From NCBI RefSeq assembly GCF_003732705.1, contig NZ_MOBR01000019.1, positions 62,001 to 126,000 of the forward strand: DNA of 64,000 nt, read 5' to 3'. Source of the DNA: Pseudomonas frederiksbergensis. GTDB lineage: Bacteria > Pseudomonadota > Gammaproteobacteria > Pseudomonadales > Pseudomonadaceae. The notes beneath the pieces are model-generated. The model worked only from the letters and a program-made list of their open reading frames with translations, had not been told where the DNA came from and ran no database searches. Positions within the stretch are counted from its first letter, which is position 1; every line of letters starts with the position of its first letter. Shown here piece by piece: positions 32,374-41,610 of the stretch. The translations under genes and the position numbers were made by a program.

Positions 32374-35234
32374 TACAGGGCCTCCACTAATGCGCGCACT
32401 TCATTGGCGCTGCCCACGGCCAGGGCCTGTTGGGCGAGAATTTTTGTCTGGACCAGGCTGAGTTCGCGGATGCGCGCCTTGACCTCGGCGATGCTGCGAC
32501 CGGACACGCTGAGTTCATCCACTCCGAGGCCGACCAGCACCGGCACCGCCAGCGGATCCGCCGCCAGTTCGCCGCACACGCCGACCCATTTGCCATGGGC
32601 ATGGGCCGCGCGCACCGTGATGTCGATCAGTTGCAGCACCGCCGGGTGCAGGCCGTCAGCCTGGGCCGACAAGGTCGGGTGGCCACGGTCGATGGCCAGG
32701 GTGTATTGGGTCAGGTCGTTGGTGCCGACACTGAAGAAATCGACTTCCTTGGCCAGCACCGGCGCCAGCAGTGCCGCCGACGGCACTTCAATCATGATCC
32801 CCAATTGCAGGTCCGCAACCGGAATTTCCAGACGCAGACGTTCGGTCATGTCCCGGGCCTGGCGCCACTCATCGACGCTGCCGACCATGGGAAACATGAT
32901 GCGCAATGGTCGGTTATCGGCGGCACGCAGCAAGGCGCGCAATTGCGCTTCCATAATGTGCGGACGTTGCAGGGTCAGGCGAATGCCGCGCACGCCGAGG
33001 AACGGGTTTTCTTCCTTGGCGATCGGCCAATAGGGCAGCGGTTTGTCGCCGCCAACATCGAGGGTGCGGACCACCAAGGGACGACCGGCCAGGCCATCGA
33101 GCACGCGACGGTATTCGACTTCCTGAGTGGCTTCGTCCGGGGCTTGGGAGTGGGCCATGAAAATCAGTTCGGTGCGCAGCAGGCCAATGCCTTCGGCACC
33201 CTGTTCTACCGCGCTGGTGACACCCGAACTCTCGCCAATATTGGCGAACACTTCCACGGCGTGGCCGTCGGTGGTCAGCGCTGGTTGATGGCGTTGTTCG
33301 GCGGCGGCTTTGAGCCGCAGTTCGCGGGTGTCGCGCTCTTCGGTGGCGCGCTGCAAGGTCGCGGCATCAGCGTCTACATGCAGGCGACCGCGCTGGCCGT
33401 CGATCAGCAACGGCGTGCCCGGCGCCAGCAGCAACACGGCGGCACCAGCGCCGACCAAGGCCGGAATCCCCAAGGCGCGAGCGACGATGGCGCTGTGAGC
33501 GGTGGCGCCGCCACGGGCGGTAAGGATGCCGGCGACGCGTGCCGGATCGAGACGAGCGACATCGGACGGACCGACTTCGTCCATCACCAAAATGTACGGT
33601 TGCTCCGGTTCGCTCGGGGTTTCGACGCCACACAACTGCGCCAGTACCCGACGACCAATATCCCGCAGATCAGCGGCACGTTCGGCGAGCAAAGCGTCCT
33701 GCAAGGATTCCTGTTGTTTGGCCGCCGCTTCGATCACCGCCATCCACGCCGCTTCGGCGCTTTCGCCTTGCTTGAGGCGAGTGTCGACTTCATCGGTCAA
33801 TTCCGGGTCGTCGAGCATTTCCTGGTGGGTGATGAAAATCTCGCGAATCGCTTTGGATTTGCTGCGCTCGATCAAGCCTTCGATGTCGCGACGGACATCG
33901 CTCAGCGCTTGTTTCAGGCGTTCGCGCTCGACGGCCGCAGACTCACCTCGCAGCGGGTAATCGATGGTTTGCAGCACTTGAATATGCGCCGGGCCGATGG
34001 CGATGCCAGGGGCGGCAGCGATGGCCTGAACCAGGCTGCCGGACGTTGGTGCGAGCAGCACTTCAGCGACGTCGGCCAACACTTCCCGTTGCTGGCTGAC
34101 CGCCGGCAACGGCTCGACTTCTTCACCGAGGCCTTCTTCGATGGCCGCCAACAACGCCGGCAACGCATCAGCGGCGATACTCGGTTCGGCGATGAATTTC
34201 AGCACCTGACCGCGACGGGCGCCGAGGCTGAGCAACTTGCTCAGGCTTTTCACCGACACCGCGCTGTCCTGGCCATCGACGATGCGTACGCGAATCTCGC
34301 CTTCAAAACTTTTCGCCAATTGCGCGAGGATCTTCGCCGGACGCGCATGCAAACCGTGGGCATTCGCCAAGGCAATGCGCGCGCTCGGCCAGTCGGCGGG
34401 CACTTCGCCGCCGAGCACTTCGAGGACTTTTCGGCTGCTGGTGGCGCGGCCCAATTCGTGGCCGCGTCCTTCGATCAGCAGCGCACACAGGCGTTCGAGC
34501 AAGGCCTGATGCGCCTCGCCGAGACTGGCCAGGCAGAACAGACCGCTCAATGGCTGACCGAGGTAACGCATCGGTTTGTCCGGTGTGACGAACGCCAGGC
34601 CCGGACGCTTTACGGTTTGTTCGCTGTGCAACCACCACAGGCCATCGCCCAGGGGCAGCGCTTCGACCTGCTGCAGCACGGCGGAGAAACCGTTGCTCAC
34701 GCAATCGGCCTGGCGCAACAGACGCGCACCGCGCCAGACCAGTTCTTCGAAATCATCAGCGGATACGCCGAGGCCGATCATCTGTGCATCCAGCGCCAAT
34801 TCTTGTGGCGCACCTTGCAGCAGTTTCAGCAGCGCTTCGGCGGAACTGGCGCGACGCAGGGCCTGGCCCAGGTCGGTTTCGCCGAGGGCACGGGTCAGCA
34901 GTTGCAGCAGGCGCAGGTGTTCATCGGATTTGGCGGCGATGCCGATGGCCAGGTAGACAATGTGACCATCACCCCAGTCCACGCCTTCGGGAAATTGCAT
35001 CAGCCGCACACCGGTGGAAAACACTTGGTCGCGGGTTTCCGGGGTGCCGTGGGGGATGGCAATACCTTGACCGAGAAAGGTCGAGCCCTGGGCTTCCCGC
35101 GCCTGCAAACCGGCGAGGTAACCTTCTGCGACCAGACCATCGGCAACCAGATGCTGGGCCAGCAGGTGCAACGCGGCTGACTTATCCACAGCCGACTGGC
35201 CCATGGATATCTGCTCTATGGTGAGCTCGAGCAT
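32373..35234 (-). CDS. fruB: Fused fructose PTS phosphotransferase EIIA-HPr-EI
   Basis: 953 residues. EIIA (about 1-145) with the phospho-His in IAIPHGTPETR. HPr (about 285-375) with the active His in NAHGLHARPAK and the SLSKLLSLGA helix. Enzyme I (about 405-953) with the phospho-His in GGATAHSAIVARALG, RTLDVGGDKPLPYW, and the PEP-site FSVGTNDLTQYTLAIDRG. One protein therefore carries phosphate from PEP to FruA. The ATG at 35234 has AAGGAGAAAGC before it. First gene of fruBKA and divergent from fruR. Confidence 0.96.
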   Translation of the reverse strand: MLELTIEQISMGQSAVDKSAALHLLAQHLVADGLVAEGYLAGLQAREAQGSTFLGQGIAIPHGTPETRDQVFSTGVRLMQFPEGVDWGDGHIVYLAIGIAAKSDEHLRLLQLLTRALGETDLGQALRRASSAEALLKLLQGAPQELALDAQMIGLGVSADDFEELVWRGARLLRQADCVSNGFSAVLQQVEALPLGDGLWWLHSEQTVKRPGLAFVTPDKPMRYLGQPLSGLFCLASLGEAHQALLERLCALLIEGRGHELGRATSSRKVLEVLGGEVPADWPSARIALANAHGLHARPAKILAQLAKSFEGEIRVRIVDGQDSAVSVKSLSKLLSLGARRGQVLKFIAEPSIAADALPALLAAIEEGLGEEVEPLPAVSQQREVLADVAEVLLAPTSGSLVQAIAAAPGIAIGPAHIQVLQTIDYPLRGESAAVERERLKQALSDVRRDIEGLIERSKSKAIREIFITHQEMLDDPELTDEVDTRLKQGESAEAAWMAVIEAAAKQQESLQDALLAERAADLRDIGRRVLAQLCGVETPSEPEQPYILVMDEVGPSDVARLDPARVAGILTARGGATAHSAIVARALGIPALVGAGAAVLLLAPGTPLLIDGQRGRLHVDADAATLQRATEERDTRELRLKAAAEQRHQPALTTDGHAVEVFANIGESSGVTSAVEQGAEGIGLLRTELIFMAHSQAPDEATQEVEYRRVLDGLAGRPLVVRTLDVGGDKPLPYWPIAKEENPFLGVRGIRLTLQRPHIMEAQLRALLRAADNRPLRIMFPMVGSVDEWRQARDMTERLRLEIPVADLQLGIMIEVPSAALLAPVLAKEVDFFSVGTNDLTQYTLAIDRGHPTLSAQADGLHPAVLQLIDITVRAAHAHGKWVGVCGELAADPLAVPVLVGLGVDELSVSGRSIAEVKARIRELSLVQTKILAQQALAVGSANEVRALVEAL

Positions 35235-35367
35235 GCTTTCTCCTTTTTGGTGTCTTGGGACGCCAGGTATTGTTTTGAATGATTCAGCTTAGGCGCTTCG
35301 TGATCACATTTGGCGGTTTCGCGGCAGAACCGGTCAAAGCAACCTATAACGCAGAAAATACGCTTGC

Positions 35368-35379
35368 TGAAACGTTTAA
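35368..35379. promoter_or_regulatory. FruR/Cra operator
   Basis: TGAAACGTTTAA is the exact reverse complement of TTAAACGTTTCA, the operator I recall for Cra of P. putida in front of fruB. It lies between the divergent fruB and fruR starts, 134 bases upstream of fruB. Confidence 0.8.
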
Positions 35380-35524
35380 TCTAGAATGATTGGCACGTTA
35401 CTCGATAATGTCTCATCCTTGAAGTCCAACTTGTCGGATGCGTTGCGACAAGGGTCGTCTGCTCGAATCGGGTAGGATTGGCGAAAATGTCGGGGCAAGC
35501 TCGAAAAAACAAGGAAATCCCGAG

Positions 35525-36520
35525 TTGAAACTCAGTGATATCGCACAGTTGGCCGGTGTGTCCGTTACCACCGCCAGTTATGTCATTAATGGCAAGGCCG
35601 CACAGCAACGCATCAGCGCCGCGACTGTGGAGCGTGTTCGCGCCGTGGTCGAGCAGCATGGCTTTACGCCCAATCCCCAGGCCGCCGGGCTGCGCAGTCG
35701 GCATACCCGTACCTTGGGGTTCATCCTGCCGGACCTGGAAAACCCCAGTTACGCACGGATCGCCAAACTCCTGGAGCAAGGCGCCCGGGCTCGCGGCTAT
35801 CAGTTGCTGATCGCCAGCTCTGATGACGCACCGGACAGCGAACGGCAATTGCTCAAACTGTTCCGCGCCCGGCGCTGCGACGCCTTGATCGTCGCCAGTT
35901 GCCTGCCAACGGACGACGACAGTTATCGGCAGTTGCAGGCCAAAGGTATGCCGATCATTGCCATCGACCGGGTCATGGAGCCCGAGCACTTCTGCTCGGT
36001 GATCAGTGACGACCGCGAGGCCAGCCTGCAATTGACCCGCAGCCTGCTCGAACCTCTGCCCAAGCAGATCGCCCTGATCGGCGCTCGTCCAGAGCTGAGC
36101 ATCAGCCAGGAACGGGCCGCCGGGTTCAAAGAGGCGTTGGCCGGGTTCAAAGGCGAAATCCTGATCGAACACGGCGAGTCGTTCAGCCGCGAGTGCGGCA
36201 AGCAGTTGATGGAAGAATTGCTACAGCGTCTGGGGCATTTGCCGGATGCGCTGGTAACAACTTCCTACGTACTGCTGCAAGGCGTGTTCGATGCCTTGCA
36301 TGACTTCCCGCTCAAGACGCGTCCGTTGCGTCTCGGTACGTTCGGCGATACCCAATTGCTGGATTTCCTGCCGTTGCCGGTCAACGCCATGGCCCAACAG
36401 CATCAGTTGATCGCCGACAAAGCTTTGGAACTGGCCCTGGCCGCCATCGAACAATCGGATTACCAACCCGGCGTGCAGGCCATCGCGCGGACCTTCAAGC
36501 AACGCATTCTTCAGGACTGA
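35525..36520 (+). CDS. fruR: LacI-family fructose repressor FruR/Cra
   Basis: 331 residues from a TTG at 35525, which has AAGGAAATCCCGAG before it and begins the conserved LKLSDIAQLAGVSVTTASYV helix-turn-helix. In-frame upstream sequence from 35438 has no family match. The hinge (FTPNPQAAGLRSRHTRTLG) and a periplasmic-binding-protein-like effector domain follow. It represses fruBKA and is released by fructose 1-phosphate in P. putida. The operator at 35368-35379 supports this. Confidence 0.92.
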   Translation: MKLSDIAQLAGVSVTTASYVINGKAAQQRISAATVERVRAVVEQHGFTPNPQAAGLRSRHTRTLGFILPDLENPSYARIAKLLEQGARARGYQLLIASSDDAPDSERQLLKLFRARRCDALIVASCLPTDDDSYRQLQAKGMPIIAIDRVMEPEHFCSVISDDREASLQLTRSLLEPLPKQIALIGARPELSISQERAAGFKEALAGFKGEILIEHGESFSRECGKQLMEELLQRLGHLPDALVTTSYVLLQGVFDALHDFPLKTRPLRLGTFGDTQLLDFLPLPVNAMAQQHQLIADKALELALAAIEQSDYQPGVQAIARTFKQRILQD

Positions 36521-36523
36521 GCC

Positions 36524-37300
36524 GTGGAGCTGATCGACAGCCACACGCATCTGGATTTTCCGGACTTCGACGCTGATCGCACGGCGTTGCTGGCCGAAAG
36601 CCGCGCCCTCGGGGTGCGGCGGATGGTGGTGCTGGGGGTTTATCAGGGCAATTGGCAACGGGTCTGGGATTTGGTTTTGAGTGATCCCGATTTGCATGCA
36701 GCGTTCGGCTTGCACCCGGTGTATCTGGATGACCACCGCCCCGAGGACCTGACCGCCCTCGGCGACTGGCTGACCCGGCTGGCCGGCCATCGGCAGGTAT
36801 GCGCCGTGGGTGAGATCGGTCTGGATTACTTTATCGAAACCCTTGATCGCGAGCGCCAGCAGGCGTTGTTTGAGGCGCAGCTGCAACTGGCGGTGGATTT
36901 CAATCTGCCGGCGCTGATCCATGTGCGCCGCAGCCATGCAGCGGTGATTGCCACGCTCAAGCGGTTTCGCCTGAAACGCGCGGGCATCATTCATGCCTTC
37001 GCCGGCAGTAAGGAAGAGGCGCGGGAATACATCAAGCTCGGTTTCAAGCTGGGTCTGGGTGGTGCCGCGACCTGGCCCCAGGCGTTGCGCATGCACCGCG
37101 TACTCGCTGAGCTGCCGCTGGATTCGGTGGTACTGGAAACCGACTCCCCGGACATGGCGCCCGTCATGTTCCCCGGCCAGCGCAACAGCCCGGCCCACTT
37201 GCCGGCAATCTGCTCGGCACTGGCGGCCATTATGGCGATCAGCCCCGAACAACTGGCCGTCGTCAGCACAGCCAATGCGTGCGAGTTGTTCAACTGGTAA
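36524..37300 (+). CDS. TatD-family metal-dependent hydrolase / DNase
   Basis: 258 residues from a GTG at 36524, three bases after fruR. Metal ligands: HTHLDF near residue 7, the Glu in VGEIGLDYF, His in ALIHVRRSH, His in IIHAFAGS and the Asp in VLETDSPDM. This is a TIM-barrel TatD-type nuclease; relatives act as 3'-5' DNases or D-tyrosyl-tRNA-type hydrolases. It is probably co-transcribed with fruR but unrelated to sugar uptake. Its stop abuts the convergent next gene. Confidence 0.92.
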   Translation: MELIDSHTHLDFPDFDADRTALLAESRALGVRRMVVLGVYQGNWQRVWDLVLSDPDLHAAFGLHPVYLDDHRPEDLTALGDWLTRLAGHRQVCAVGEIGLDYFIETLDRERQQALFEAQLQLAVDFNLPALIHVRRSHAAVIATLKRFRLKRAGIIHAFAGSKEEAREYIKLGFKLGLGGAATWPQALRMHRVLAELPLDSVVLETDSPDMAPVMFPGQRNSPAHLPAICSALAAIMAISPEQLAVVSTANACELFNW

Positions 37301-37690
37301 TCAGTCGACGTGGGCCTTGGCGGCCTCAAGCGTCAGAGTGATGTGTTGCCGGTGTCGGGCAAACCGAACGACGGCGAAGTAGACGAAAATCGCCAGCAGC
37401 GAAAAATTCAGTTGCTCCAAAACACTGATCATCCCGACCCATTCCATCACCAACGCCACCAGCAATGCGGTGCAGACCATCACCAGCGTGCTCGCCCGTA
37501 ACAAGGCCAGGGAGTCTAGGGATTTGAAGCGCTTGATCTGCTGTGGATCGTTCAGTTGCAGGGCTTTTTCGCAGTGGGAACAGGTAAACGGCTCGTTGAT
37601 CGCGATGGCATTGAGTTGCCAGGGCTCAAGCAACAACGTGCGCTGGCAATGGGCGCAACGGCCCAGGATTCCAATCGTAGCGGCAGACAT
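37301..37690 (-). CDS. Small membrane protein with N-terminal zinc ribbon
   Basis: 129 residues. Two CxxC knuckles (RCAHCQ near 12-15 and CSHCE near 37-40) form a likely zinc ribbon. Then come two hydrophobic helices (TLVMVCTALLVALVMEWVGM and FSLLAIFVYFAVVRFA). The ribbon-plus-two-helix form is common in small inner-membrane proteins of pseudomonads; no function is known to me. It ends directly against the tatD stop on the other strand, without a base between. Confidence 0.82.
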   Translation of the reverse strand: MSAATIGILGRCAHCQRTLLLEPWQLNAIAINEPFTCSHCEKALQLNDPQQIKRFKSLDSLALLRASTLVMVCTALLVALVMEWVGMISVLEQLNFSLLAIFVYFAVVRFARHRQHITLTLEAAKAHVD

Positions 37691-37816
37691 AACCGGGCTT
37701 CCTCAGGGCAGGTCAGAGAGATGGATCTTGCTTCATTGAAGACTAAAAACCAGAGCACGCGAAAAATCAGGAAACACCGCACCTGAAAAGGTAATAAGTA
37801 CTACAGATTGTGCGCA

Positions 37817-37910
37817 CTGTAGGAGCAAAGCTTGCTCGCGAAGGCGGTGTATCAGCCAGCATCAATGTTGACTGTACGGCCGCCTTCGCGAGCAAGCTTC
37901 GCTCCTACAG
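37817..37910. repeat. REP-type inverted repeat
   Basis: Arms CTGTAGGAGCAAAGCTTGCT and AGCAAGCTTCGCTCCTACAG pair with one mismatch, extended by CGCGAAGGCGG/CCGCCTTCGCG. It lies between the zinc-ribbon protein and the chemoreceptor gene. Confidence 0.88.
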
Positions 37911-37926
37911 GGGATTGTGGTGTTGC

Positions 37927-39957
37927 TTAGACCCGGAACGCGCTGATCAGCTGTTTCAACTCCACCACCTGCGCCGACAATGCGCGGCTGGCATTTTCGG
38001 TCTGGTGCGCGCCCTCGGCCGTCCGCTCGCCGGCACGATTGATTTCGACGATGTTCTGGTCGATGTCGTGGGCCACGGCGGTTTGCTGCTCCACGGCGGC
38101 GGCAATCTGCTGGTTCTGGTCGACGATCATGCCCACCGCGTCGAGGATATTTTCCAGGGCTTGCTGGACCTTTTCCGACTGTCCCACGGTGCCGTTGGCC
38201 ATTTGATGGCTGACGCCCATGGCTTTCACTGCCGCACCGACACCGCCGTGGAGCTTGGCGATCATCTGCTCGATTTCTTCAGTTGATTGCTGGGTGCGCT
38301 TGGCCAAGGTGCGAACCTCGTCCGCCACCACCGCAAAACCACGGCCCTGCTCTCCCGCCCGCGCTGCCTCGATCGCGGCGTTCAGCGCCAGCAGGTTGGT
38401 CTGTTCGGCGATGCTTTTGATCACGTCCAACACCCGGCTGATGGATTGGCTGTCGCTGGCCAGTTGATTGATCACCAGCACCGACTGATCAATCTCCCCG
38501 GCCAGCGCCGCAATGCTGCCTTGCTGGGACTCCACCAGCCCGCGCCCGCTGAGGGTTTCGTCGTTGACGCTGTGGGCGCTGCTGACGGCTGCCGCGGCAC
38601 TGCGCGCCACTTCCAGGGATGTGGCCGACATCTGGTTCATGGCCGTGGCGACCTGCTCGATCTGACTGCGCTGCCCGGCCACGGCCTGATTGCTTTGGGC
38701 GGAAACGCTTTCCACCTGCCCGGCCTGACGCTCGACTTCGCCGACGGTGTGCCCCACCCGCTCGATCAAGTCGTGGATTTTCTTCACCGTGCCGTTGAAC
38801 ACCTCGCCCAACTCACCCAGTTCATCGCGGCTATGGGCGCTGAAGGTCACGGTCATGTCGCCGGCCGCCACTCTGTCCATGACCGCACCCAGACGCTTGA
38901 GGGTGGTGCGGGTAGAGTAGTAAAAGCCGCCGTAGAGGTAAAAGATCAATACAAACACCACTGACAGCGCCACGGCCTGCATAACCATGTGGGCTCGGTT
39001 CTGCTCCAGCCGCTGCTGCAACTGACTGCCGAGAAACTTCAGGGTCGCCTCATTGAGGTGGTAGGTCTGGTCCATCAGGCCGGTGACCTGGTCGTAAAAC
39101 GCCTGCCACGGCGCATCGAGCGTGTCGGCCATCACCACTTGCTCTTCGAACAGTTCGCTGGCCTTTTTCAGGGACGCCTTGCTGCTGTCAGCCTGAGCGG
39201 CCAGGGTTTCGTTCGCGGCTTTGCTTGAGCCCAACGCGTCATGCAACTTCAGCCCGTACTCCGCCTGAAGCTTTTCGATCTGTGCCAGCAACTCATCGAA
39301 ACGGGTGCTCGACGCCGAGTTGAGAAAGCCTTGCCCCAGGGACAGCGAACCCATGGCCCGGCCTTCGCCCAAGATTTGCGTCACGGGCGGGGTAACGTTG
39401 GTGATCAGTTCGCTGAGCTGGCGCATGTCGCTTTGGGTATCGCGGCTCAGACCGGCCTGACTGGTGATGATCTGGCTGAAAATCTGCGCATTGCCGAGCA
39501 GTTTGCCGATCAGCGCACTTTTGCTTTGCAGGGAGTTTTCCGCTTGCTGGGCCTTGAACACGGCGATCATTTCATCGCGTTTGCCATCGAAGACCGTGAT
39601 CTGTTCCGGGTCGATGCTCATCGCCGTCAGCCCTTGCAGACGCGCCAGGACGCTTTGCTCCAGCGCGCTGATCTTCGTCTCGACATCGCCGGCCTTGCCG
39701 GACTGCCCGAGGGTGACGTTGATTTGCACGAGGTTGTTCAGGGTTTCGAGATCCCGTCGCAGGGTCAGGCTGCTGCCCAACAGGTCGAGGCTTTGCAATT
39801 CGACCCGGGTGCCCTGGAATTCACGATAGGAATCGCGCACCAAGTAAAAGTTGGTCACCAGCATCGGCACCAGGAACAGCACGCTGATCAGGCTGAACTT
39901 CATGCCAAAGCTCAGGCGGTTCATCAGCGCGACAGCGGGATAGAGCAAGCTCTTCAC
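37927..39957 (-). CDS. Methyl-accepting chemotaxis protein
   Basis: 676 residues from a GTG at 39957 (GGGAGACTTCACA before it). Membrane helix 1 at about 19-39, a helical periplasmic sensor at about 40-324, helix 2 at about 325-347, HAMP, and the signalling domain with the hairpin tip AEQTNLLALNAAIEAARAGE. The sensor has a GEGRAMGSLSLGQGFLN turn between long helices and is not a Cache or simple four-helix type that I can name. It has no C-terminal pentapeptide. P. aeruginosa has a receptor (PA4520) in the same place next to ampE. Ligand unknown. Confidence 0.93.
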   Translation of the reverse strand: MKSLLYPAVALMNRLSFGMKFSLISVLFLVPMLVTNFYLVRDSYREFQGTRVELQSLDLLGSSLTLRRDLETLNNLVQINVTLGQSGKAGDVETKISALEQSVLARLQGLTAMSIDPEQITVFDGKRDEMIAVFKAQQAENSLQSKSALIGKLLGNAQIFSQIITSQAGLSRDTQSDMRQLSELITNVTPPVTQILGEGRAMGSLSLGQGFLNSASSTRFDELLAQIEKLQAEYGLKLHDALGSSKAANETLAAQADSSKASLKKASELFEEQVVMADTLDAPWQAFYDQVTGLMDQTYHLNEATLKFLGSQLQQRLEQNRAHMVMQAVALSVVFVLIFYLYGGFYYSTRTTLKRLGAVMDRVAAGDMTVTFSAHSRDELGELGEVFNGTVKKIHDLIERVGHTVGEVERQAGQVESVSAQSNQAVAGQRSQIEQVATAMNQMSATSLEVARSAAAAVSSAHSVNDETLSGRGLVESQQGSIAALAGEIDQSVLVINQLASDSQSISRVLDVIKSIAEQTNLLALNAAIEAARAGEQGRGFAVVADEVRTLAKRTQQSTEEIEQMIAKLHGGVGAAVKAMGVSHQMANGTVGQSEKVQQALENILDAVGMIVDQNQQIAAAVEQQTAVAHDIDQNIVEINRAGERTAEGAHQTENASRALSAQVVELKQLISAFRV

Positions 39958-40081
39958 TGTGAAGTCTCCCTTGGATTTCTTATTTTTATTGGCAGGCGCA
40001 CAGATACAGCAGATAGCCACTATTGGGCGCTGTCTCTGTATAGCTCAAATCGGAGGGAGGTTTTGTAACTTAAGGTTAACG

Positions 40082-40143
40082 AAAAAGATCGCAGCCTTCG
40101 GCGGCATGTAGGAGCCGCCGAAGGCTGCGATCTTTTGATCTTT
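40082..40143. repeat. Inverted repeat of the GATCGCAGCCTTCGGC class, copy 2
   Basis: Arms AAAAGATCGCAGCCTTCGGC and GCCGAAGGCTGCGATCTTTT pair exactly around a short GATGTAGGAGC-type loop. Same family as 7517-7594. Placed between the ampE stop and the chemoreceptor gene. Confidence 0.88.
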
Positions 40144-40152
40144 AATCGGAAA

Positions 40153-40989
40153 TCAGGGCAGTACGGTCCACAACGCAAACCCGGCATACCAAAGCACCGC
40201 CGCCCGCAGCAGCAGTTCCCAGATGCGATCCAGGCTGTTGATGCCATCCGGCCCGACCACCGGCGCCGGAATCTCCCCGGCCACCAGCCCGACTTTCTCG
40301 ATCAACTGCGCGGCCGTGATGTTCCAGTTCAGCAGCTCATGCAGCATCACCCGACCGACCGCGACAAAGTTGCCGACCAGAGCAAAACTCGCCGCCAGCA
40401 AGCGCACCGGCACCCAGTCAAAGGCGTGGCGCAGTTGCGCGGCACGCTCGACCACCGCCGGGTTCTGCCCGTGTTCTTCAGCCAGGGCGAGCAAGCGATA
40501 GCTCAGCGCTGCCACCGGTCCCAACAGGAAGTACCAGAAAATCACCGCGAAAAAGCTTTGATAGGCTTCCCACAACAGGTGCGCCTGAACCCGCTCCAGC
40601 AATTGCTCGCCATTGTCGGCGCAGATGTCCAGGTCGCGCTTGGCCACATGCGCGGCGGCTTGCAGGTCTTCCCGGCGCCAGGCATCACGAAACGGACCGA
40701 GGCCGCCCAGCAGATCACCACGCCCCAGGCTGTAAATCACCACCAACAAGTGCACCGGCAATGCCAGCAGGCCGTAGGCCACCGGGTCCAGCACCAACAG
40801 CAGCAAACCGAGCAGCGCCACCGGTAACAGCACCAACACGACCAACACCAGCCACGGATGGTCTTTCAGACGTGGGCTGGCTTCAAGCTTGTGCAGCTCG
40901 CGCACCCAACCACCATCACGTTGAACCCGATGGCGCAGGGCCGAGAACTTCTCGATCCAGACAGCCAACAGCAACACCAGAAAACTCAT
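40153..40989 (-). CDS. ampE: AmpE inner-membrane protein
   Basis: 278 residues with about four hydrophobic helices (LVLVVLVLLPVALLGLLLLV, VAYGLLALPVHLLVVIYSLG, FFAVIFWYFLLGPVAALSYRLL and a C-terminal LRAAVLWYAGFALWTVL). It begins MSFLVLLLAVWIEKFS as AmpE does. AmpE is a membrane partner of AmpD whose biochemical role is unsettled. Its start overlaps the ampD stop by four bases (ATGA). Together they bear on beta-lactamase induction through peptidoglycan recycling. Confidence 0.94.
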   Translation of the reverse strand: MSFLVLLLAVWIEKFSALRHRVQRDGGWVRELHKLEASPRLKDHPWLVLVVLVLLPVALLGLLLLVLDPVAYGLLALPVHLLVVIYSLGRGDLLGGLGPFRDAWRREDLQAAAHVAKRDLDICADNGEQLLERVQAHLLWEAYQSFFAVIFWYFLLGPVAALSYRLLALAEEHGQNPAVVERAAQLRHAFDWVPVRLLAASFALVGNFVAVGRVMLHELLNWNITAAQLIEKVGLVAGEIPAPVVGPDGINSLDRIWELLLRAAVLWYAGFALWTVLP

Positions 40990-41546
40990 TGTTGTTCCTC
41001 TTTTGCCAAAGCGGCGCGGTAGCGTGCCCAATCGAACGCCGGTCCCGGATCGGTCTTGCGTCCGGGTGCGATGTCGCTGTGCCCGCAAATGCGCTGTGCG
41101 GTAATGCCCGTGAAAGCGCTTTGCAACTGTTGGGTCAGGGTCGTCAACGCCTGATATTGCGCGTCGGTGAACGGCAGATCGTCCGTGCCTTCAAGCTCGA
41201 TGCCCACGGAAAAATCGTTACAGACCTCTCGCCCGTCAAAACTCGAGACGCCGGCATGCCAGGCGCGCTCAAGACAAGAGACAAACTGAGTGACAGTGCC
41301 GTCACGCTCGATCAGAAAATGCGCAGACACCCGCAGGTCAGCGATCCCTTCAAAGTAGGGATGCTCCGTGACATCCAGACGATTCTGGAAAAATTCCTGC
41401 ACCTTGCCGGTGGCGAACTGCGCCGGCGGCAGGCTGATGTTGTGGATCACCAGCAGGGAGATTTCATCCGAGGGGCGCGCATTGAAGTTGGGCGAGGGGC
41501 AGATATTTACGCCCTGGCACCAACCGCTCGCGGGGTCCAACTGCAT
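40986..41546 (-). CDS. ampD: 1,6-Anhydro-N-acetylmuramyl-L-alanine amidase AmpD
   Basis: 186 residues, the usual AmpD length. Zinc ligands: His at about 35 (LLVIHNISLP), His in CGHSDIAPGRKTDPG and the Asp of the same motif; also RAWHAGVSSFDGR and IELEGTDDLPFT. It cuts L-Ala peptides from anhydro-muropeptides in the cytosol, lowering the AmpR inducer. It has no signal peptide, as expected. First gene of ampDE; the upstream 64 bases separate it from the DUF1631 gene. Confidence 0.96.
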   Translation of the reverse strand: MQLDPASGWCQGVNICPSPNFNARPSDEISLLVIHNISLPPAQFATGKVQEFFQNRLDVTEHPYFEGIADLRVSAHFLIERDGTVTQFVSCLERAWHAGVSSFDGREVCNDFSVGIELEGTDDLPFTDAQYQALTTLTQQLQSAFTGITAQRICGHSDIAPGRKTDPGPAFDWARYRAALAKEEQQ

Positions 41547-41610
41547 ACAGGTTCCTTCAACGACGACCGTGTTGGCGCCCAGTATGCCGCGAGAGACCCT
41601 CTGCGCGCGA

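Noticed and set aside
32430..35180. A 916-codon open frame opposite fruB
   Set aside because: Antisense shadow of the fused PTS gene; composition is Gln/Arg/Gly-rich with no recognised motif.
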